A stretch of DNA of 64,000 nt from Listeria ivanovii subsp. londoniensis (GTDB lineage Bacteria; Bacillota; Bacilli; Lactobacillales; Listeriaceae): assembly GCF_000763495.1 (NCBI RefSeq), contig NZ_CP009576.1, positions 1,498,001 to 1,562,000 on the forward strand, read 5' to 3'. This document shows positions 39,573 through 49,903 of this stretch, piece after piece. Both the position numbers and the translations under genes were made by a program. The notes beneath the pieces are model-generated. The model made no database searches. It saw only the letters and a list, made by a program, of their open reading frames with translations, and had not been told where the DNA came from. Within the stretch, counting starts at the first letter, position 1, and the number at the start of each line of letters is the position of its first letter.

Positions 39573-40925
39573 ATGGAACAAGATAAATATTTGACGGTAG
39601 CAGCTATAACCAAATATATCGAAAAAAAATTCGAAGTAGATCCTTATATGAAACAAGTTTTTGTACGCGGAGAAATTTCTAATTTAAAACAACCTACAAG
39701 CGGCCATCTTTATTTCACTGTAAAAGATGAGTTTGCGATGCTTCGTTCTGTCATGTTTCAAAAAGCAGTTCAAAAGATTGGTTTTGTACCCGAAGATGGA
39801 ATGAACGTTCTCATCACTGGTCGAATCGGTGTTTTTACAAAAGCTGGGCGTTACCAGTTTTATGCAGAACATATGGAACCTGATGGTATCGGTGCACTTT
39901 ATATTCAATTAGAACAATTAAAATCCCATTTGGAAAAGGAAGGACTTTTTGCGGAAGCGCATAAAAAAGTGCTTCCTTCTTTCCCGTCCAAAGTAGCAGT
40001 TGTTACATCAAAAACTGGCGCAGCGGTGCGGGATATATTGACGACTATTCATCGCAGAATGCCTTCTGTAGAAGTGATTATTTATCCAACGATTGTTCAA
40101 GGTGACAAAGCAGCTCAAAAAATTGTCGAGAATATCGGACTTATTAACCAACGAAATGATATTGATGTGATGATTATTGGACGTGGCGGTGGATCACTAG
40201 AAGAACTTTGGGCCTTTAATGAGGAACCAGTTGTACGAGCAGTTTATGATTCAGATGTTCCGGTCATTTCTGCAGTTGGTCATGAAACAGACTTTTCGTT
40301 AAGCGATTTCTCAGCCGATGTTCGAGCTGCAACACCAACTGCAGCGGCGGAATTAGCTGTTCCAGATTATCGCGATTTAGAAGAACGGCTAGCAGAACGA
40401 AAATATCGTTTGCTTGCTGCAACCCGGCAATTACTTGAACGAAAAGAACGCAAACTGGAACAATTAAAGCAGCATTTAATTCTTAATGGTCCAAAACATC
40501 AGCTAGAGCAACAAATGGAGCGAACGGATTATTTTTCCGAACGATTAAAAAGCGCTTTTTCTAAACAAGTACTACTAAAACAAACGACTTTTAATCGGCT
40601 AAATGATCGACTAAATTATTATCATCCCGAAAAAGAGATTACTTTGCAAAAAGAACAATTAATATTACGTAGAACAGCCCTTGATAAAGCAATAAAACAA
40701 CAGCTAAAAGATAAGCAGCAATCTTTTGTTAGACAAGTAGAAGCCTTAGAACATCTAAGCCCACTTGCTTTATTGAAGCGAGGGTTTGGAGTAACCTATA
40801 AAGAAAAAAAGCTAGTTAAATCTGTTGTGCAGTTAGAAGTTGGGGATAATATTCAAGTGAAAATGCAAGGTGGACAAATTGATGCTTTAATTACAGCAAA
40901 GGAGGAAGAGACTAGTGGCAACTAA
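39573..40925 (+). CDS. xseA: Exodeoxyribonuclease VII large subunit
   Basis: XseA is the catalytic subunit of exonuclease VII, which degrades single-stranded DNA from both ends. The 450-residue protein has an N-terminal OB fold (VRGEISNLKQPTSGHLYFTVKD), a catalytic core with GAAVRDIL, GRGGGSLEELWAFN and SAVGHETDFSLSDFSADVRA, and a long coiled coil (about 260-390). ATG 39573 or the adjacent ATG 39570 could start translation; GGATGTGA lies upstream. It overlaps xseB by 11 bases. Confidence 0.95.
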   Translation: MEQDKYLTVAAITKYIEKKFEVDPYMKQVFVRGEISNLKQPTSGHLYFTVKDEFAMLRSVMFQKAVQKIGFVPEDGMNVLITGRIGVFTKAGRYQFYAEHMEPDGIGALYIQLEQLKSHLEKEGLFAEAHKKVLPSFPSKVAVVTSKTGAAVRDILTTIHRRMPSVEVIIYPTIVQGDKAAQKIVENIGLINQRNDIDVMIIGRGGGSLEELWAFNEEPVVRAVYDSDVPVISAVGHETDFSLSDFSADVRAATPTAAAELAVPDYRDLEERLAERKYRLLAATRQLLERKERKLEQLKQHLILNGPKHQLEQQMERTDYFSERLKSAFSKQVLLKQTTFNRLNDRLNYYHPEKEITLQKEQLILRRTALDKAIKQQLKDKQQSFVRQVEALEHLSPLALLKRGFGVTYKEKKLVKSVVQLEVGDNIQVKMQGGQIDALITAKEEETSGN

Positions 40926-41142
40926 AAAAAAGAGTTTTGAAGAAGCAATCGCAGAATTAGAAACGATTGTCGAAGCACTGGAGAGTGGTACTGCATCTCT
41001 AGAAGATTCCCTTGATATGTATCAAAAAGGAATTGAACTAACTAAATTATGTCAAGATAAACTACAAACAGCCGAGAAACGAATGGCAAAAGTAGTCACA
41101 GATGCTGGAGAAGAAATTCCTTTTGAAGCGGATGGTGAATAA
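40915..41142 (+). CDS. xseB: Exodeoxyribonuclease VII small subunit
   Basis: XseB binds the coiled coil of XseA and is needed for exonuclease VII activity. The 75-residue protein matches the family: KSFEEAIAELETIVEALESG, ASLEDSLDMYQKGIELTKLC and an acidic tail. The start is GTG with GGAGGAAG upstream, within the xseA end, so the subunits are likely made in balance through translational coupling. Confidence 0.95.
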   Translation: MATKKKSFEEAIAELETIVEALESGTASLEDSLDMYQKGIELTKLCQDKLQTAEKRMAKVVTDAGEEIPFEADGE

Positions 41143-41144
41143 AT

Positions 41145-42026
41145 TTGCAAGATTTGACCCTTTTTTTAGAACATTATAAAAAAGTGATGGATGACTCGCT
41201 CCTTACTGAGATAAATAAACGAAATATCGAACCAAAATTAAAAGAATCCATGCTATATTCTGTACAAGCTGGTGGAAAGCGCATTCGTCCAATGCTTGTT
41301 TTTGCAACACTGCAAGCTTTAAATACAGATCCGATGCGTGGCGTGAAAACCGCTACAGCTCTTGAAATGATTCATACGTATAGTTTGATTCATGATGATC
41401 TACCAGCAATGGATAACGATGACTATCGTCGCGGGAAACGTACCAATCATAAAGTATACGGTGATGCAACCGCTATTTTGGCAGGTGATGCGTTGTTAAC
41501 CCTCGCTTTTTCTGTTTTAGCAGAAGATGCAAATTTGACTTTCGAAACGAGACTCGCTTTAATTAATGAACTTAGTTTTAGTAGCGGGGCAGAAGGAATG
41601 GTCGGTGGTCAACAGGCAGATATGGAAGCAGAAAATAAAAAAATCACCTTAGAAGAATTGGCCACTATTCATGCAAGAAAAACAGGTGAATTATTAATTT
41701 TTGCAGTTACTTCTGCTGCTGAAATTGCCGAAGCGACACCAGAGCAAACAAAACGATTACGAATTTTTGCGGAAAACATTGGAGTCGGCTTTCAAATTAG
41801 CGATGATATTTTGGATGTCATTGGAGATGAAATGAAAATGGGTAAAAAGACAGGGGGGGATGCTTTTCTGAATAAAAGTACCTATCCCGGATTACTCACG
41901 TTAGATGGCGCTAAAAGGGCTTTAAACGAGCATGTTTCAATAGCGAAGTCAGCGCTTTCAGGGCACGGTTTTAACGATATCATTCTACTTAAACTTGCTG
42001 ATTTAATCGCATTTAGAGAAAATTAA
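41145..42026 (+). CDS. ispA: Geranyl/farnesyl diphosphate synthase
   Basis: This prenyltransferase condenses IPP with allylic diphosphates to make GPP/FPP for undecaprenol and menaquinone. The 293-residue protein shows the first Asp-rich motif HDDLPAMDNDDYRRG, GGQQADME and the second motif SDDILDVIGD. The start is TTG 41145, two bases after xseB, preceded by GGTGAA. Its substrates link functionally to dxs and idi in this window. Confidence 0.95.
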   Translation: MQDLTLFLEHYKKVMDDSLLTEINKRNIEPKLKESMLYSVQAGGKRIRPMLVFATLQALNTDPMRGVKTATALEMIHTYSLIHDDLPAMDNDDYRRGKRTNHKVYGDATAILAGDALLTLAFSVLAEDANLTFETRLALINELSFSSGAEGMVGGQQADMEAENKKITLEELATIHARKTGELLIFAVTSAAEIAEATPEQTKRLRIFAENIGVGFQISDDILDVIGDEMKMGKKTGGDAFLNKSTYPGLLTLDGAKRALNEHVSIAKSALSGHGFNDIILLKLADLIAFREN

Positions 42027-42079
42027 TCATAATAATCTAGTAATTTCAAAAATTTTTCACAAGTATAAATCAAATTGAT

Positions 42080-42108
42080 TTGCTTTTCCTAAAATACCGT
42101 GTTATACT
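42080..42108 (+). promoter_or_regulatory. Sigma-A promoter of csp
   Basis: TTGCTT (42080-42085) and TATACT (42103-42108) have a 17-base spacer. Transcription would start near 42115, giving a leader of about 110 nt, long as in other cold-shock genes. Confidence 0.7.
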
Positions 42109-42114
42109 AATGTA

Positions 42115-42425
<311 letters not shown>

Positions 42426-42443
42426 TTCTATTTTTTGAATAAG

Positions 42444-42477
42444 AAAAAGCAAATCATTTCGGTGATTTGCTTTTTTA
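42444..42477 (+). terminator. Terminator of csp
   Basis: AAAAGCAAATCA pairs with TGATTTGCTTTT around TTTCGG and is followed by more T residues. Confidence 0.92.
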
Positions 42478-42502
42478 TTTGTTTAAAATCCCTTTTCCTT
42501 GT

Positions 42503-42531
42503 TTGGTATAACAAGAATTGTTTGCTATAAT
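42503..42531 (+). promoter_or_regulatory. Sigma-A promoter of dxs-tlyA
   Basis: TTGGTA (42503-42508) and a perfect TATAAT (42526-42531) are separated by 17 bases, about 78 bases upstream of dxs. Confidence 0.8.
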
Positions 42532-42608
42532 AAGAACAATTAAATTAGAAAAAAGATTACGTTTGCGCTTCTAGTGAACGATTCTTTGGAAAGTGAGTTG
42601 TTTTTATT

Positions 42609-44513
42609 TTGGATCTTTTAAAAATAAAGGATCCTTCCTTTATCAAACAATTGGATATAAAAGAATTAGAAGCACTTGCAGTAGATATTCGCGCATTTTT
42701 AATTACTTCTACATCGAATTCAGGTGGGCATATTGGTCCAAACCTTGGTGTTGTAGAACTAACGATTGCACTTCATTATACTTTTACAAGTCCAAACGAT
42801 AAATTTATTTGGGATGTTGGCCATCAATCTTATGTGCACAAAATCCTAACAGGAAGGGCGAATAAGTTTGAAACATTGCGACAACATGGTGGTTTAAATG
42901 GTTTTCCGAAAAGAAAAGAGTCTAAGCATGATGTGTTTGAAACTGGCCACAGTTCAACTTCTCTTTCAGCAGCCGCGGGAATGGTTATTGCTAGGGATAT
43001 AAAACAAGAAGATTTCTATGTGATTCCTGTGATTGGAGATGGAGCGTTAACCGGTGGAATGGCGCTTGAAGCTCTCAATCATATTGGAGACATGGGTAAA
43101 AATATGATTATTATTTTGAATGATAATGACATGTCCATTGCACCAAACGTAGGCGCACTTCAAAGTGTACTCAGAAAATTAAGGAAATCAGATAAATTTA
43201 ATCCTACAAGGAAAGAGTTAGACAAAATGATTCGGAAAGTACCAACTACTGGTGAGGAACTGGCCGATGCAACTGAAAAAATAAAAGATAGTGTGAAGCA
43301 TTTACTTGTCGAGGGAACTTTTTTTGAAGAATTAGGCTTTATGTACCTTGGACCTGTGGATGGACATAATTTGCAAGATATCATCACTCATTTAGAGATT
43401 GCTAAAAGAATAAAAGGGCCTGTATTGCTCCATATCGTCACAAAAAAAGGAAAAGGGTATCAGCCGGCCGAATTAGATGAACGTGGAACCTGGCATGGTA
43501 CAGGGCCATATAAAGTCGAAACTGGAAGCTTTATTAAGCCAGTTGTATCTGCACCATCATGGAGCTCGATTATTAGCAAAGAGTTAATGCGTCTGGCGGA
43601 AGAAGATGAAAGAATCGTGGCAATTACACCCGCAATGCCTGTTGGTTCGAAGTTAGAAAAATTTGCAGCAACATTTCCCGATCGTTTTTTCGATGTGGGG
43701 ATAGCGGAGCAGCACGCGACAACTATGGCGGCTGGATTAGCCACACAAGGTATGAAACCTTTTTTGACCATTTATTCTACTTTTTTACAAAGGGCCTATG
43801 ACCAAGTCGTGCATGATGTTTGTCGCCAAAAATTAAATGTCATATTCGGGATTGATCGCGCCGGACTTGTTGGTGCTGATGGGGAAACGCATCAAGGTAT
43901 TTTTGATATTTCATTCTTGAGTAGTATTCCAAATATGATTATCACTATGCCAAAAGACGAAGCGGAAGCCAAACAATTGATGGATACTGCTTTTGCTTAT
44001 GATAAAGGACCGATAGCGATACGTTATCCGCGAGGCAATGGTCCTGGAGTGAAACCAAATTTATCAACGGAATTGATACCAATTGGTGAATGGGAGACGC
44101 TTATCCAGCCAGTAGATGCAGTGATTTTAACTTTTGGTCCGACTGTTCCACTGGCACTCGCGGCAGCTAAACGACTTTCAGCTGCCGGAAAACAAGTAGG
44201 GGTCATCAATGCTCGCTTTATCAAACCACTCGACGAAGCGTTGTTACATCAAATTATGCAATTAAACATTCCGATTTTGACAGTGGAAGAATCCTTGCTA
44301 AAAGGCGGATTTGGCGCGAGTGTGTTAGAATTTATGGAACTGAATAATTATACTAATCTTAGTTTGCATCGGATTGGTTTTCCAGATGCATTTATCCGTC
44401 ATGGTTCTGTAAAATTAATACTTGAATCATACGGTATATCTGAATCTGGCATTGTATTAAAAATAAATGAAATGCTCGCACAAAGCGAGAAGTTAAGGGC
44501 GAAAAGACTATGA
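42609..44513 (+). CDS. dxs: 1-deoxy-D-xylulose-5-phosphate synthase
   Basis: Dxs condenses pyruvate and glyceraldehyde 3-phosphate with thiamine diphosphate, the first step of the MEP isoprenoid pathway. The 634-residue protein has the ThDP motif [18 protein letters not shown]...NDNDMSI, the catalytic His in [11 protein letters not shown], and a transketolase-like central and C-terminal part ([17 protein letters not shown]). The start codon is TTG, giving the typical [11 protein letters not shown]-terminus, with a weak ribosome site. It overlaps tlyA by four bases. Confidence 0.96.
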   Translation: MDLLKIKDPSFIKQLDIKELEALAVDIRAFLITSTSNSGGHIGPNLGVVELTIALHYTFTSPNDKFIWDVGHQSYVHKILTGRANKFETLRQHGGLNGFPKRKESKHDVFETGHSSTSLSAAAGMVIARDIKQEDFYVIPVIGDGALTGGMALEALNHIGDMGKNMIIILNDNDMSIAPNVGALQSVLRKLRKSDKFNPTRKELDKMIRKVPTTGEELADATEKIKDSVKHLLVEGTFFEELGFMYLGPVDGHNLQDIITHLEIAKRIKGPVLLHIVTKKGKGYQPAELDERGTWHGTGPYKVETGSFIKPVVSAPSWSSIISKELMRLAEEDERIVAITPAMPVGSKLEKFAATFPDRFFDVGIAEQHATTMAAGLATQGMKPFLTIYSTFLQRAYDQVVHDVCRQKLNVIFGIDRAGLVGADGETHQGIFDISFLSSIPNMIITMPKDEAEAKQLMDTAFAYDKGPIAIRYPRGNGPGVKPNLSTELIPIGEWETLIQPVDAVILTFGPTVPLALAAAKRLSAAGKQVGVINARFIKPLDEALLHQIMQLNIPILTVEESLLKGGFGASVLEFMELNNYTNLSLHRIGFPDAFIRHGSVKLILESYGISESGIVLKINEMLAQSEKLRAKRL

Positions 44514-45334
44514 CAATAAAAAAAGAACGAGCAGATATTCTGCTAGTAGACCAAGGATTATTTGAAACAAGAGAAAAAGCGAAACGTGCGATTATGGCGG
44601 GTATTGTTTACCGAAAAGAAGAGCGTGTTGATAAACCAGGAGAAAAAATCCCGGTGGATAGCGAGCTTCAAGTTAAAGGTAAACAAATGCCATATGTCAG
44701 TCGTGGCGGCCTTAAATTAGAAAAAGCTTTAGAAGTATTTGATTTTAATGTTAAAGATAAATTAATGCTTGATATCGGAGCTTCTACGGGTGGATTTACG
44801 GACTGTGCCCTGCAAAATGGAGCAAAACATTCATACGCACTTGATGTTGGTTATAATCAGCTTGCATGGAAATTGCGTAATGATGATCGTGTTACTGTTA
44901 TGGAAAGAACTAATTTTCGTCACGTTACTCCAGCTGATTTTACAGAAGGGTTAGCCGATTTTGCGACGATTGATGTCTCGTTTATTTCCTTAAAATTGAT
45001 TTTACCTGTGCTTAGAACGGTTCTTGTAACTGGCGGTGATGTAATGACTTTGATTAAACCACAATTTGAAGCTGGCCGAGAACAGGTTGGAAAAAAAGGA
45101 ATTATTCGTGACCCAGCAGTACATCAATCAGTTGTAGAGCATATAGTTCAATTTGCACTAAATAACGGCTATGATTTAGTAGGACTGGATTATTCCCCGA
45201 TTACAGGCGGGGAAGGGAACATTGAATTTATTGCTCACCTAAAATGGACAGGTGAAGATACTGGGGCAAATCGGTTACCTTCTGATGCAATAACCCAACT
45301 TGTTTCTAAAGCACATAAAAAACTAGATAAATAA
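44510..45334 (+). CDS. TlyA family rRNA methyltransferase/hemolysin-like protein
   Basis: The 274-residue protein has an N-terminal S4 RNA-binding domain ([22 protein letters not shown]) and an FtsJ-type SAM-dependent methyltransferase domain with [14 protein letters not shown], so it probably 2'-O-methylates rRNA, as TlyA does in mycobacteria. It matches YqxC of Bacillus, beside dxs and argR. The hemolysin label used for the family is historical. The ATG overlaps the dxs stop codon. Confidence 0.9.
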   Translation: MTIKKERADILLVDQGLFETREKAKRAIMAGIVYRKEERVDKPGEKIPVDSELQVKGKQMPYVSRGGLKLEKALEVFDFNVKDKLMLDIGASTGGFTDCALQNGAKHSYALDVGYNQLAWKLRNDDRVTVMERTNFRHVTPADFTEGLADFATIDVSFISLKLILPVLRTVLVTGGDVMTLIKPQFEAGREQVGKKGIIRDPAVHQSVVEHIVQFALNNGYDLVGLDYSPITGGEGNIEFIAHLKWTGEDTGANRLPSDAITQLVSKAHKKLDK

Positions 45335-45341
45335 AATGCAT

Positions 45342-45372
45342 ACCGGAAAGCAGTGATGTTTTCCGGTTTTTG
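45342..45372 (+). terminator. Terminator after the tlyA-like gene
   Basis: ACCGGAAA (45342-45349) pairs with TTTCCGGT (45360-45367) and is followed by TTTT. Confidence 0.8.
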
Positions 45373-45526
45373 CTTTTACCATGCGAGTTTGGTTCATTTA
45401 GACATGTATTTTCGATGTATAAAGTATTAAAGCAATATTTCTTGCATAATTTTGCACTAATTCCGTGACTTTATGCGTTTTTTCGGATAAGATGTAAGTA
45501 GAAAATTATCGTGAGGTGAAGAAGGA

Positions 45527-45976
45527 ATGAATAAAGGTCATCGTCATATTATTATTCGAGAATTGATTACATCTAATGAGATTGACACGCAAGAAGATTT
45601 AGTAGAACTTCTATTAGAACGCGATGTTAAAGTCACCCAGGCAACTGTTTCCCGTGATATAAAAGAACTTCATCTTGTCAAAGTTCCAACACAAACAGGT
45701 GGCTATAAGTATAGTCTACCTGCCGATAATAGCTTTAACCCGCATCAAAAACTAAAACGCACATTAATTGATTGTTTTATAGGCATCGATACCGTACAAT
45801 TTATGATTATTTTAAAAGTAATGCCAGGAAACGGTAATTCTGTTGGTGCATTAATAGATAACCTAGACTGGCCAGAAAAAGCAGGAACTCTTTGTGGAGA
45901 TGACACTTGCTTAATTATTTGTCGCTCGGAAGAAAATGCAAAAACATTAACGGATCGTTTTATAGATATGCTTTAA
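45527..45976 (+). CDS. argR: Arginine repressor ArgR/AhrC
   Basis: ArgR is an arginine-responsive regulator that represses arginine synthesis and can activate catabolism. The 149-residue protein has an N-terminal winged helix ([18 protein letters not shown]) and a C-terminal hexamerisation and arginine-binding domain ([27 protein letters not shown]). AGGTGAAGAAGG lies before the ATG. recN follows by 22 bases; the argR-recN order is conserved in Firmicutes. Confidence 0.96.
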   Translation: MNKGHRHIIIRELITSNEIDTQEDLVELLLERDVKVTQATVSRDIKELHLVKVPTQTGGYKYSLPADNSFNPHQKLKRTLIDCFIGIDTVQFMIILKVMPGNGNSVGALIDNLDWPEKAGTLCGDDTCLIICRSEENAKTLTDRFIDML

Positions 45977-45998
45977 AAATGGTTGGAGGTGAATAATA

Positions 45999-47690
45999 TT
46001 GCTTCAAGAAATGACAATTAAAAACTTTGCTATCATCGAATCGCTATCTTTGAGTTTTCGGGAAGGGATGACGGTATTAACGGGGGAGACCGGCGCAGGT
46101 AAATCAATTATTATTGATGCGCTTGGTCTTCTTGTTGGCGGGCGCGGCTCCACGGATTTTATTCGTCACGGAGAAGAACGACTCGAATTACAAGGGCTAT
46201 TTGCACTAGCAGAAGATAATTTGGCGTGCCGAGATGCGCTTTTGGAACATGGAATAGATGCAACAGATAATATGGTTGTTTTAGAACGCAACTTATTTCG
46301 CTCAGGTAAAAATAGTTGTCGGATTAACGGCAAGTTGGTTACTACCGTGTTACTTCGTCAAATAGGTTCTAAATTAATTGATATCCATAGTCAACATGAA
46401 CACCAAGAACTCATGAATGAGGAATTCCATTTATCACTACTAGATCGCTTTGCTGCTGATAAAATCAAATCAGCGCTAACGAAATATCAAGCGAATTTTA
46501 AAGAGTATCAATCCATTTCAAAAGAATGGCAAAATTGGACGAAAAATGAACGTGAACTTGCGCAACGTCTTGATATGCTCCGTTTTCAACAACAAGAAAT
46601 CGAAAATGCTAATCTACAAGCTGGTGAAGAAGATCGTTTATTAGAACAAAAAAATATTCTAGCTAATTTTGAAAAATTAAACGAAAACTTACAAGGTGCT
46701 TATACCGCCATTCAGGGTGAGCCGGGTGGGCTTGAATTTATTGGAGAAGCGATGCGCCAGATGGATTCTGCTGCTAGTATTCATGCGGACTATAAAGTTG
46801 TTAGTGAAGCAATCTCATCTAGTTATTATATGTTAGAGGATAGTATGAGCCAAATTAGGCAATCACTCGATCAATTAGAGTTTCAACCAGAAGAACTTAA
46901 CCAAATCGAATCACGCCTCAATGATCTCAACCAATTGAAACGCAAATATGGCAAAACGATTGAAGATATCATTCACTACGAACAAGAAATTAGTAGCGAG
47001 ATGGAGAAATTAACAGATAGTGAGTCGCATGTTGGTCACTTAGAAACCAAACTAGCCAATTTAAAGGTGGAGCTTATAAAACAAGCGACCATATTAACTG
47101 ACATTCGCAAAAAGGCGGCAACGACACTAGAAAAACAAATTAAACAAGAACTAAACCAACTTTATATGGAAAAAGCGATTTTTAGCGTTCGTTTTGAAAC
47201 CGAGAAAATGGAATTGACAGAAACAGGACAAGATAGTATCGTTTTTTATATGTCTACCAACCCTGGTGAACCATTAAAACCACTTGCGAAAATTGCTTCA
47301 GGTGGAGAGTTGTCCCGGATGATGTTAGCACTTAAAACCATTTTTTCTAGACACCAAGGAATCACCTCCATTATTTTTGATGAAGTTGATACAGGTGTAA
47401 GTGGTCGTGTTGGACAGGCGATTGCAGAGAAAATTTATGCCGTTTCTGTTGGCTCACAAGTTCTTTGCATCAGTCATTTGCCACAAGTTGCTGCAATGGC
47501 TAACCATCATTATTACATCACCAAAAAAGTTCAAAACAAACGTACAACAACTTCAGTTACCATCCTAACAGGTGATGAAAAAGTAGAAGAAATTAGCCGA
47601 ATGATTGCTGGGATTGAAGTGACAGAACTAACTAAACAACATGCAAAAGAAATGATTGAACAAGCTGAAAGAGTAAAAGAAACTTATTAA
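45999..47690 (+). CDS. recN: DNA repair protein RecN
   Basis: RecN is an SMC-like ATPase recruited early to double-strand breaks. The 563-residue protein has Walker A (GETGAGKSIIIDALG), a central coiled coil (about 155-360), the ABC signature (ASGGELSRMMLAL) and Walker B (SIIFDEVDTGVSG). The start is TTG 45999, with TTGGAGGTG upstream. It follows argR and precedes the branched-chain acid operon, with no terminator that I can see between recN and ptb. Confidence 0.97.
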   Translation: MLQEMTIKNFAIIESLSLSFREGMTVLTGETGAGKSIIIDALGLLVGGRGSTDFIRHGEERLELQGLFALAEDNLACRDALLEHGIDATDNMVVLERNLFRSGKNSCRINGKLVTTVLLRQIGSKLIDIHSQHEHQELMNEEFHLSLLDRFAADKIKSALTKYQANFKEYQSISKEWQNWTKNERELAQRLDMLRFQQQEIENANLQAGEEDRLLEQKNILANFEKLNENLQGAYTAIQGEPGGLEFIGEAMRQMDSAASIHADYKVVSEAISSSYYMLEDSMSQIRQSLDQLEFQPEELNQIESRLNDLNQLKRKYGKTIEDIIHYEQEISSEMEKLTDSESHVGHLETKLANLKVELIKQATILTDIRKKAATTLEKQIKQELNQLYMEKAIFSVRFETEKMELTETGQDSIVFYMSTNPGEPLKPLAKIASGGELSRMMLALKTIFSRHQGITSIIFDEVDTGVSGRVGQAIAEKIYAVSVGSQVLCISHLPQVAAMANHHYYITKKVQNKRTTTSVTILTGDEKVEEISRMIAGIEVTELTKQHAKEMIEQAERVKETY

Positions 47691-47704
47691 AAAAACGAAA
47701 TTGC

Positions 47705-47733
47705 TTGCATATCGAATAGTTTTTGCTTAAAAT
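47705..47733 (+). promoter_or_regulatory. Sigma-A promoter of ptb-buk-bkd
   Basis: TTGCAT (47705-47710) and TAAAAT (47728-47733) have a 17-base spacer, 87 bases before ptb. I see no sigma-54 -24/-12 element, unlike the bkd operon of B. subtilis. Confidence 0.6.
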
Positions 47734-47819
47734 GAATAAGGTAATAATTTATTACCTGGTCATAAAAACAACTACTAATTTCGAAATGCGGCTTTTTTGT
47801 GCGAAAAAGGAGTTATTTT

Positions 47820-48686
47820 ATGACCAAAAACAGATTTTTTTCAGACAAAGTAGAAACCAGTTCTTACGTTTTTGCAGTAGCAGGTGCGGATGATGAAGTA
47901 GTATTAGAAACAATTCGTCTAGCATTGAAACAAAAATTAGGTAAATTCTTGTTATTTGGGAAAAATGAAGACAAAGCTTTAACGACAAATGAAGGAGTTA
48001 CTTGGATTCAAACAGATACAGCAGATGAAGCAGCTCAAGGTGCCATTTTAGCAGTAAAAAACAAAGAAGCAGATATTTTAGTGAAAGGGTTTATTCCGAC
48101 AGCTACTTTAATGCATCATGTGTTAAAAAAAGAAAATGGACTTAGAACAGGAAATTTACTAAGCCAGATTGCTATTTTCGATATTCCGACATATCATAAA
48201 CCGCTATTATTAACGGATTGTGCAATGAATGTCGCGCCAAAAGCGAAGGAGAAAATGGCTATTACTGAAAATGCAGTAAGTGCTGCAAATAAAATTGGTA
48301 TATGGAATCCAAAAATCGTTTTGCTTAGCGCGGTGGAAGACATCACAGATAAAATGCCTTCTACGGTTGAAGCAAATGAAGTAGTTAATCACTTTGGGGA
48401 TACGTTAGCAATTGCTGGACCGCTCGCACTTGATGTAGCAATTTCCAAAGAAGCTGCTCACCATAAAGGCATCAAAAACAGTGTAGCAGGAGAAGCAGAT
48501 ATTTTGATTGCGCCGAATATAGAAACTGGTAATGCCCTTTATAAATCACTTGTTTATTTTGCGGGTGCGAGAGTGGGTAGTGCTATCGTTGGAGCAAGAG
48601 TGCCAATAGTTATCTCTTCTAGAAATGATACTCCTGAAAATAAATTAGCTTCATTTATACTAACTGTCAGAATGGTTGGAAAATGA
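47820..48686 (+). CDS. ptb: Phosphate butyryltransferase / branched-chain acyl phosphotransferase
   Basis: Ptb exchanges CoA for phosphate on butyryl- or branched acyl-CoA. The 288-residue protein belongs to the phosphate acetyl/butyryltransferase family, with [28 protein letters not shown] and [16 protein letters not shown] 47820 follows AAAGGAG; an upstream codon at 47799 is unsupported. With Buk it can form acids and ATP from branched acyl-CoA, or work in reverse to activate exogenous acids. It is first in ptb-buk-lpd-bkdAA-bkdAB-bkdB. Confidence 0.94.
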   Translation: MTKNRFFSDKVETSSYVFAVAGADDEVVLETIRLALKQKLGKFLLFGKNEDKALTTNEGVTWIQTDTADEAAQGAILAVKNKEADILVKGFIPTATLMHHVLKKENGLRTGNLLSQIAIFDIPTYHKPLLLTDCAMNVAPKAKEKMAITENAVSAANKIGIWNPKIVLLSAVEDITDKMPSTVEANEVVNHFGDTLAIAGPLALDVAISKEAAHHKGIKNSVAGEADILIAPNIETGNALYKSLVYFAGARVGSAIVGARVPIVISSRNDTPENKLASFILTVRMVGK

Positions 48687-48731
48687 TGAAATAATGTGAA
48701 TAGACGGACTTTAACAATCTGAATGCAAAGG

Positions 48732-48766
48732 CTTTTATTTGATTAGAGCCCACGTGTTACAATAGT
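48732..48766 (+). promoter_or_regulatory. Weak candidate promoter upstream of buk
   Basis: A TGT-TACAAT element near 48757-48765 has a T-rich -35-like TTTATT about 18 bases upstream in the 135-base gap between ptb and buk. It could give separate expression of buk-lpd-bkd. Confidence 0.35.
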
Positions 48767-48821
48767 CCTTGGGAAAATGATAACTATAGCATTTTTCACA
48801 ATTAAATTTGGAGGAAATCAA

Positions 48822-49889
48822 ATGTCTTTTGATGTTTTGACAATAAATCCTGGTTCCACTTCCACAAAACTTGCTGTCTATCAAGGCGACAAATTACTTT
48901 TTGAAGAAACAATCAGACATGGAATACAAGAACTAGCCAATTTTAATAATGTACAAGAACAATTTGATTTTAGATGGCAACTGTTACGCCGAGTGATTGA
49001 TACGTTTGGTTATAAGGTGGAAAATTTAGATGCAGTAGTTGGGCGTGGAGGTTTACTTCATCCAGTTGCTGGTGGTACATACAAAGTTACTGAAAAGATG
49101 ATAGCGGATTTAGAAGTTAATAAATACGGTGAACATGCATCCAATCTTGGCGCAATGCTAGCCAAGAAATTAGCAGATAGTCTTGCTATTCCAAGCTTCA
49201 TTGTTGATCCAGTGGTAGTCGATGAAATGCAAGCGATTGCGAGATTTTCTGGAAATGAGCTTATTGAGAGGAAAAGTATTTTTCACGCATTAAATCATAA
49301 AGCAGCTGGACATAAAATTGCTAAACAATTTGGCTCTGATTACGAAAAAATGAATTTTGTTATCGCGCATCTCGGTGGTGGAATTTCTGTTGCTGCACAT
49401 AAGCAAGGCAAAGCCGTAGATGTGAATAATGCCTTAGATGGAGATGGTCCTTTTAGTCCTGAACGATCAGGTTCATTACCAATGAATGCTTTTCTAGAAG
49501 CGTGTTTTAGTGGGAACTGGACAAAACGAGAACTGCATGATTTGCTAGTAGGTCGTGGTGGAATGATTTCTTATCTAGGAACGAATAGCATGATAGATGT
49601 AGAAACAAAAGTGCAAATTGGTGACGAAAAAGCAGTAGATGTATTTGAAGCGATGGCATATCAAGTTAGTAAAGAAATCGGTGCTTGTTCCGTTGTTTTA
49701 AAAGGAAAAGTAGATGCGATTATCTTAACTGGCGGACTTGCTAGAAGCGAACTTTTTACAAATAAAATTATCGAACAAACAAGCTGGATAACCAAGGTCA
49801 TTATAGAACCTGGAGAAGATGAGTTAAAAGCTTTAAATAGCGGTGTCCAGCGAGTACTTACAGGTATAGAAAAAGAAAAAGTTTATTAA
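48822..49889 (+). CDS. buk: Butyrate kinase (branched-chain)
   Basis: Buk converts acyl phosphate and ADP to the free acid and ATP, or the reverse. The 355-residue protein is an acetokinase-family enzyme with the phosphate-binding start LTINPGSTSTKLAVYQG and the ASKHA-type IAHLGGGISVAAHKQGK. ATG 48822 has TTTGGAGG upstream; an earlier in-frame codon at 48777 is not supported. It works with Ptb in branched-chain acid metabolism. Confidence 0.95.
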   Translation: MSFDVLTINPGSTSTKLAVYQGDKLLFEETIRHGIQELANFNNVQEQFDFRWQLLRRVIDTFGYKVENLDAVVGRGGLLHPVAGGTYKVTEKMIADLEVNKYGEHASNLGAMLAKKLADSLAIPSFIVDPVVVDEMQAIARFSGNELIERKSIFHALNHKAAGHKIAKQFGSDYEKMNFVIAHLGGGISVAAHKQGKAVDVNNALDGDGPFSPERSGSLPMNAFLEACFSGNWTKRELHDLLVGRGGMISYLGTNSMIDVETKVQIGDEKAVDVFEAMAYQVSKEIGACSVVLKGKVDAIILTGGLARSELFTNKIIEQTSWITKVIIEPGEDELKALNSGVQRVLTGIEKEKVY

Positions 49890-49903
49890 AAGGAGGAGCT
49901 AAT

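Noticed and set aside
42027-42079. ATCAAATTGAT inverted repeat after ispA as a terminator
   Set aside because: The stem is only five base pairs of A/T with no adjoining T run.
45420-45500. ARG box in front of argR
   Set aside because: TTGCATAATTTTGCAC-like sequence is present but is too degenerate to distinguish from AT-rich background.
47691-47819. Sigma-54 promoter before ptb
   Set aside because: TTGCTTGCA was considered, but no GG at -24 with correct spacing is present, and a better sigma-A promoter overlaps it.
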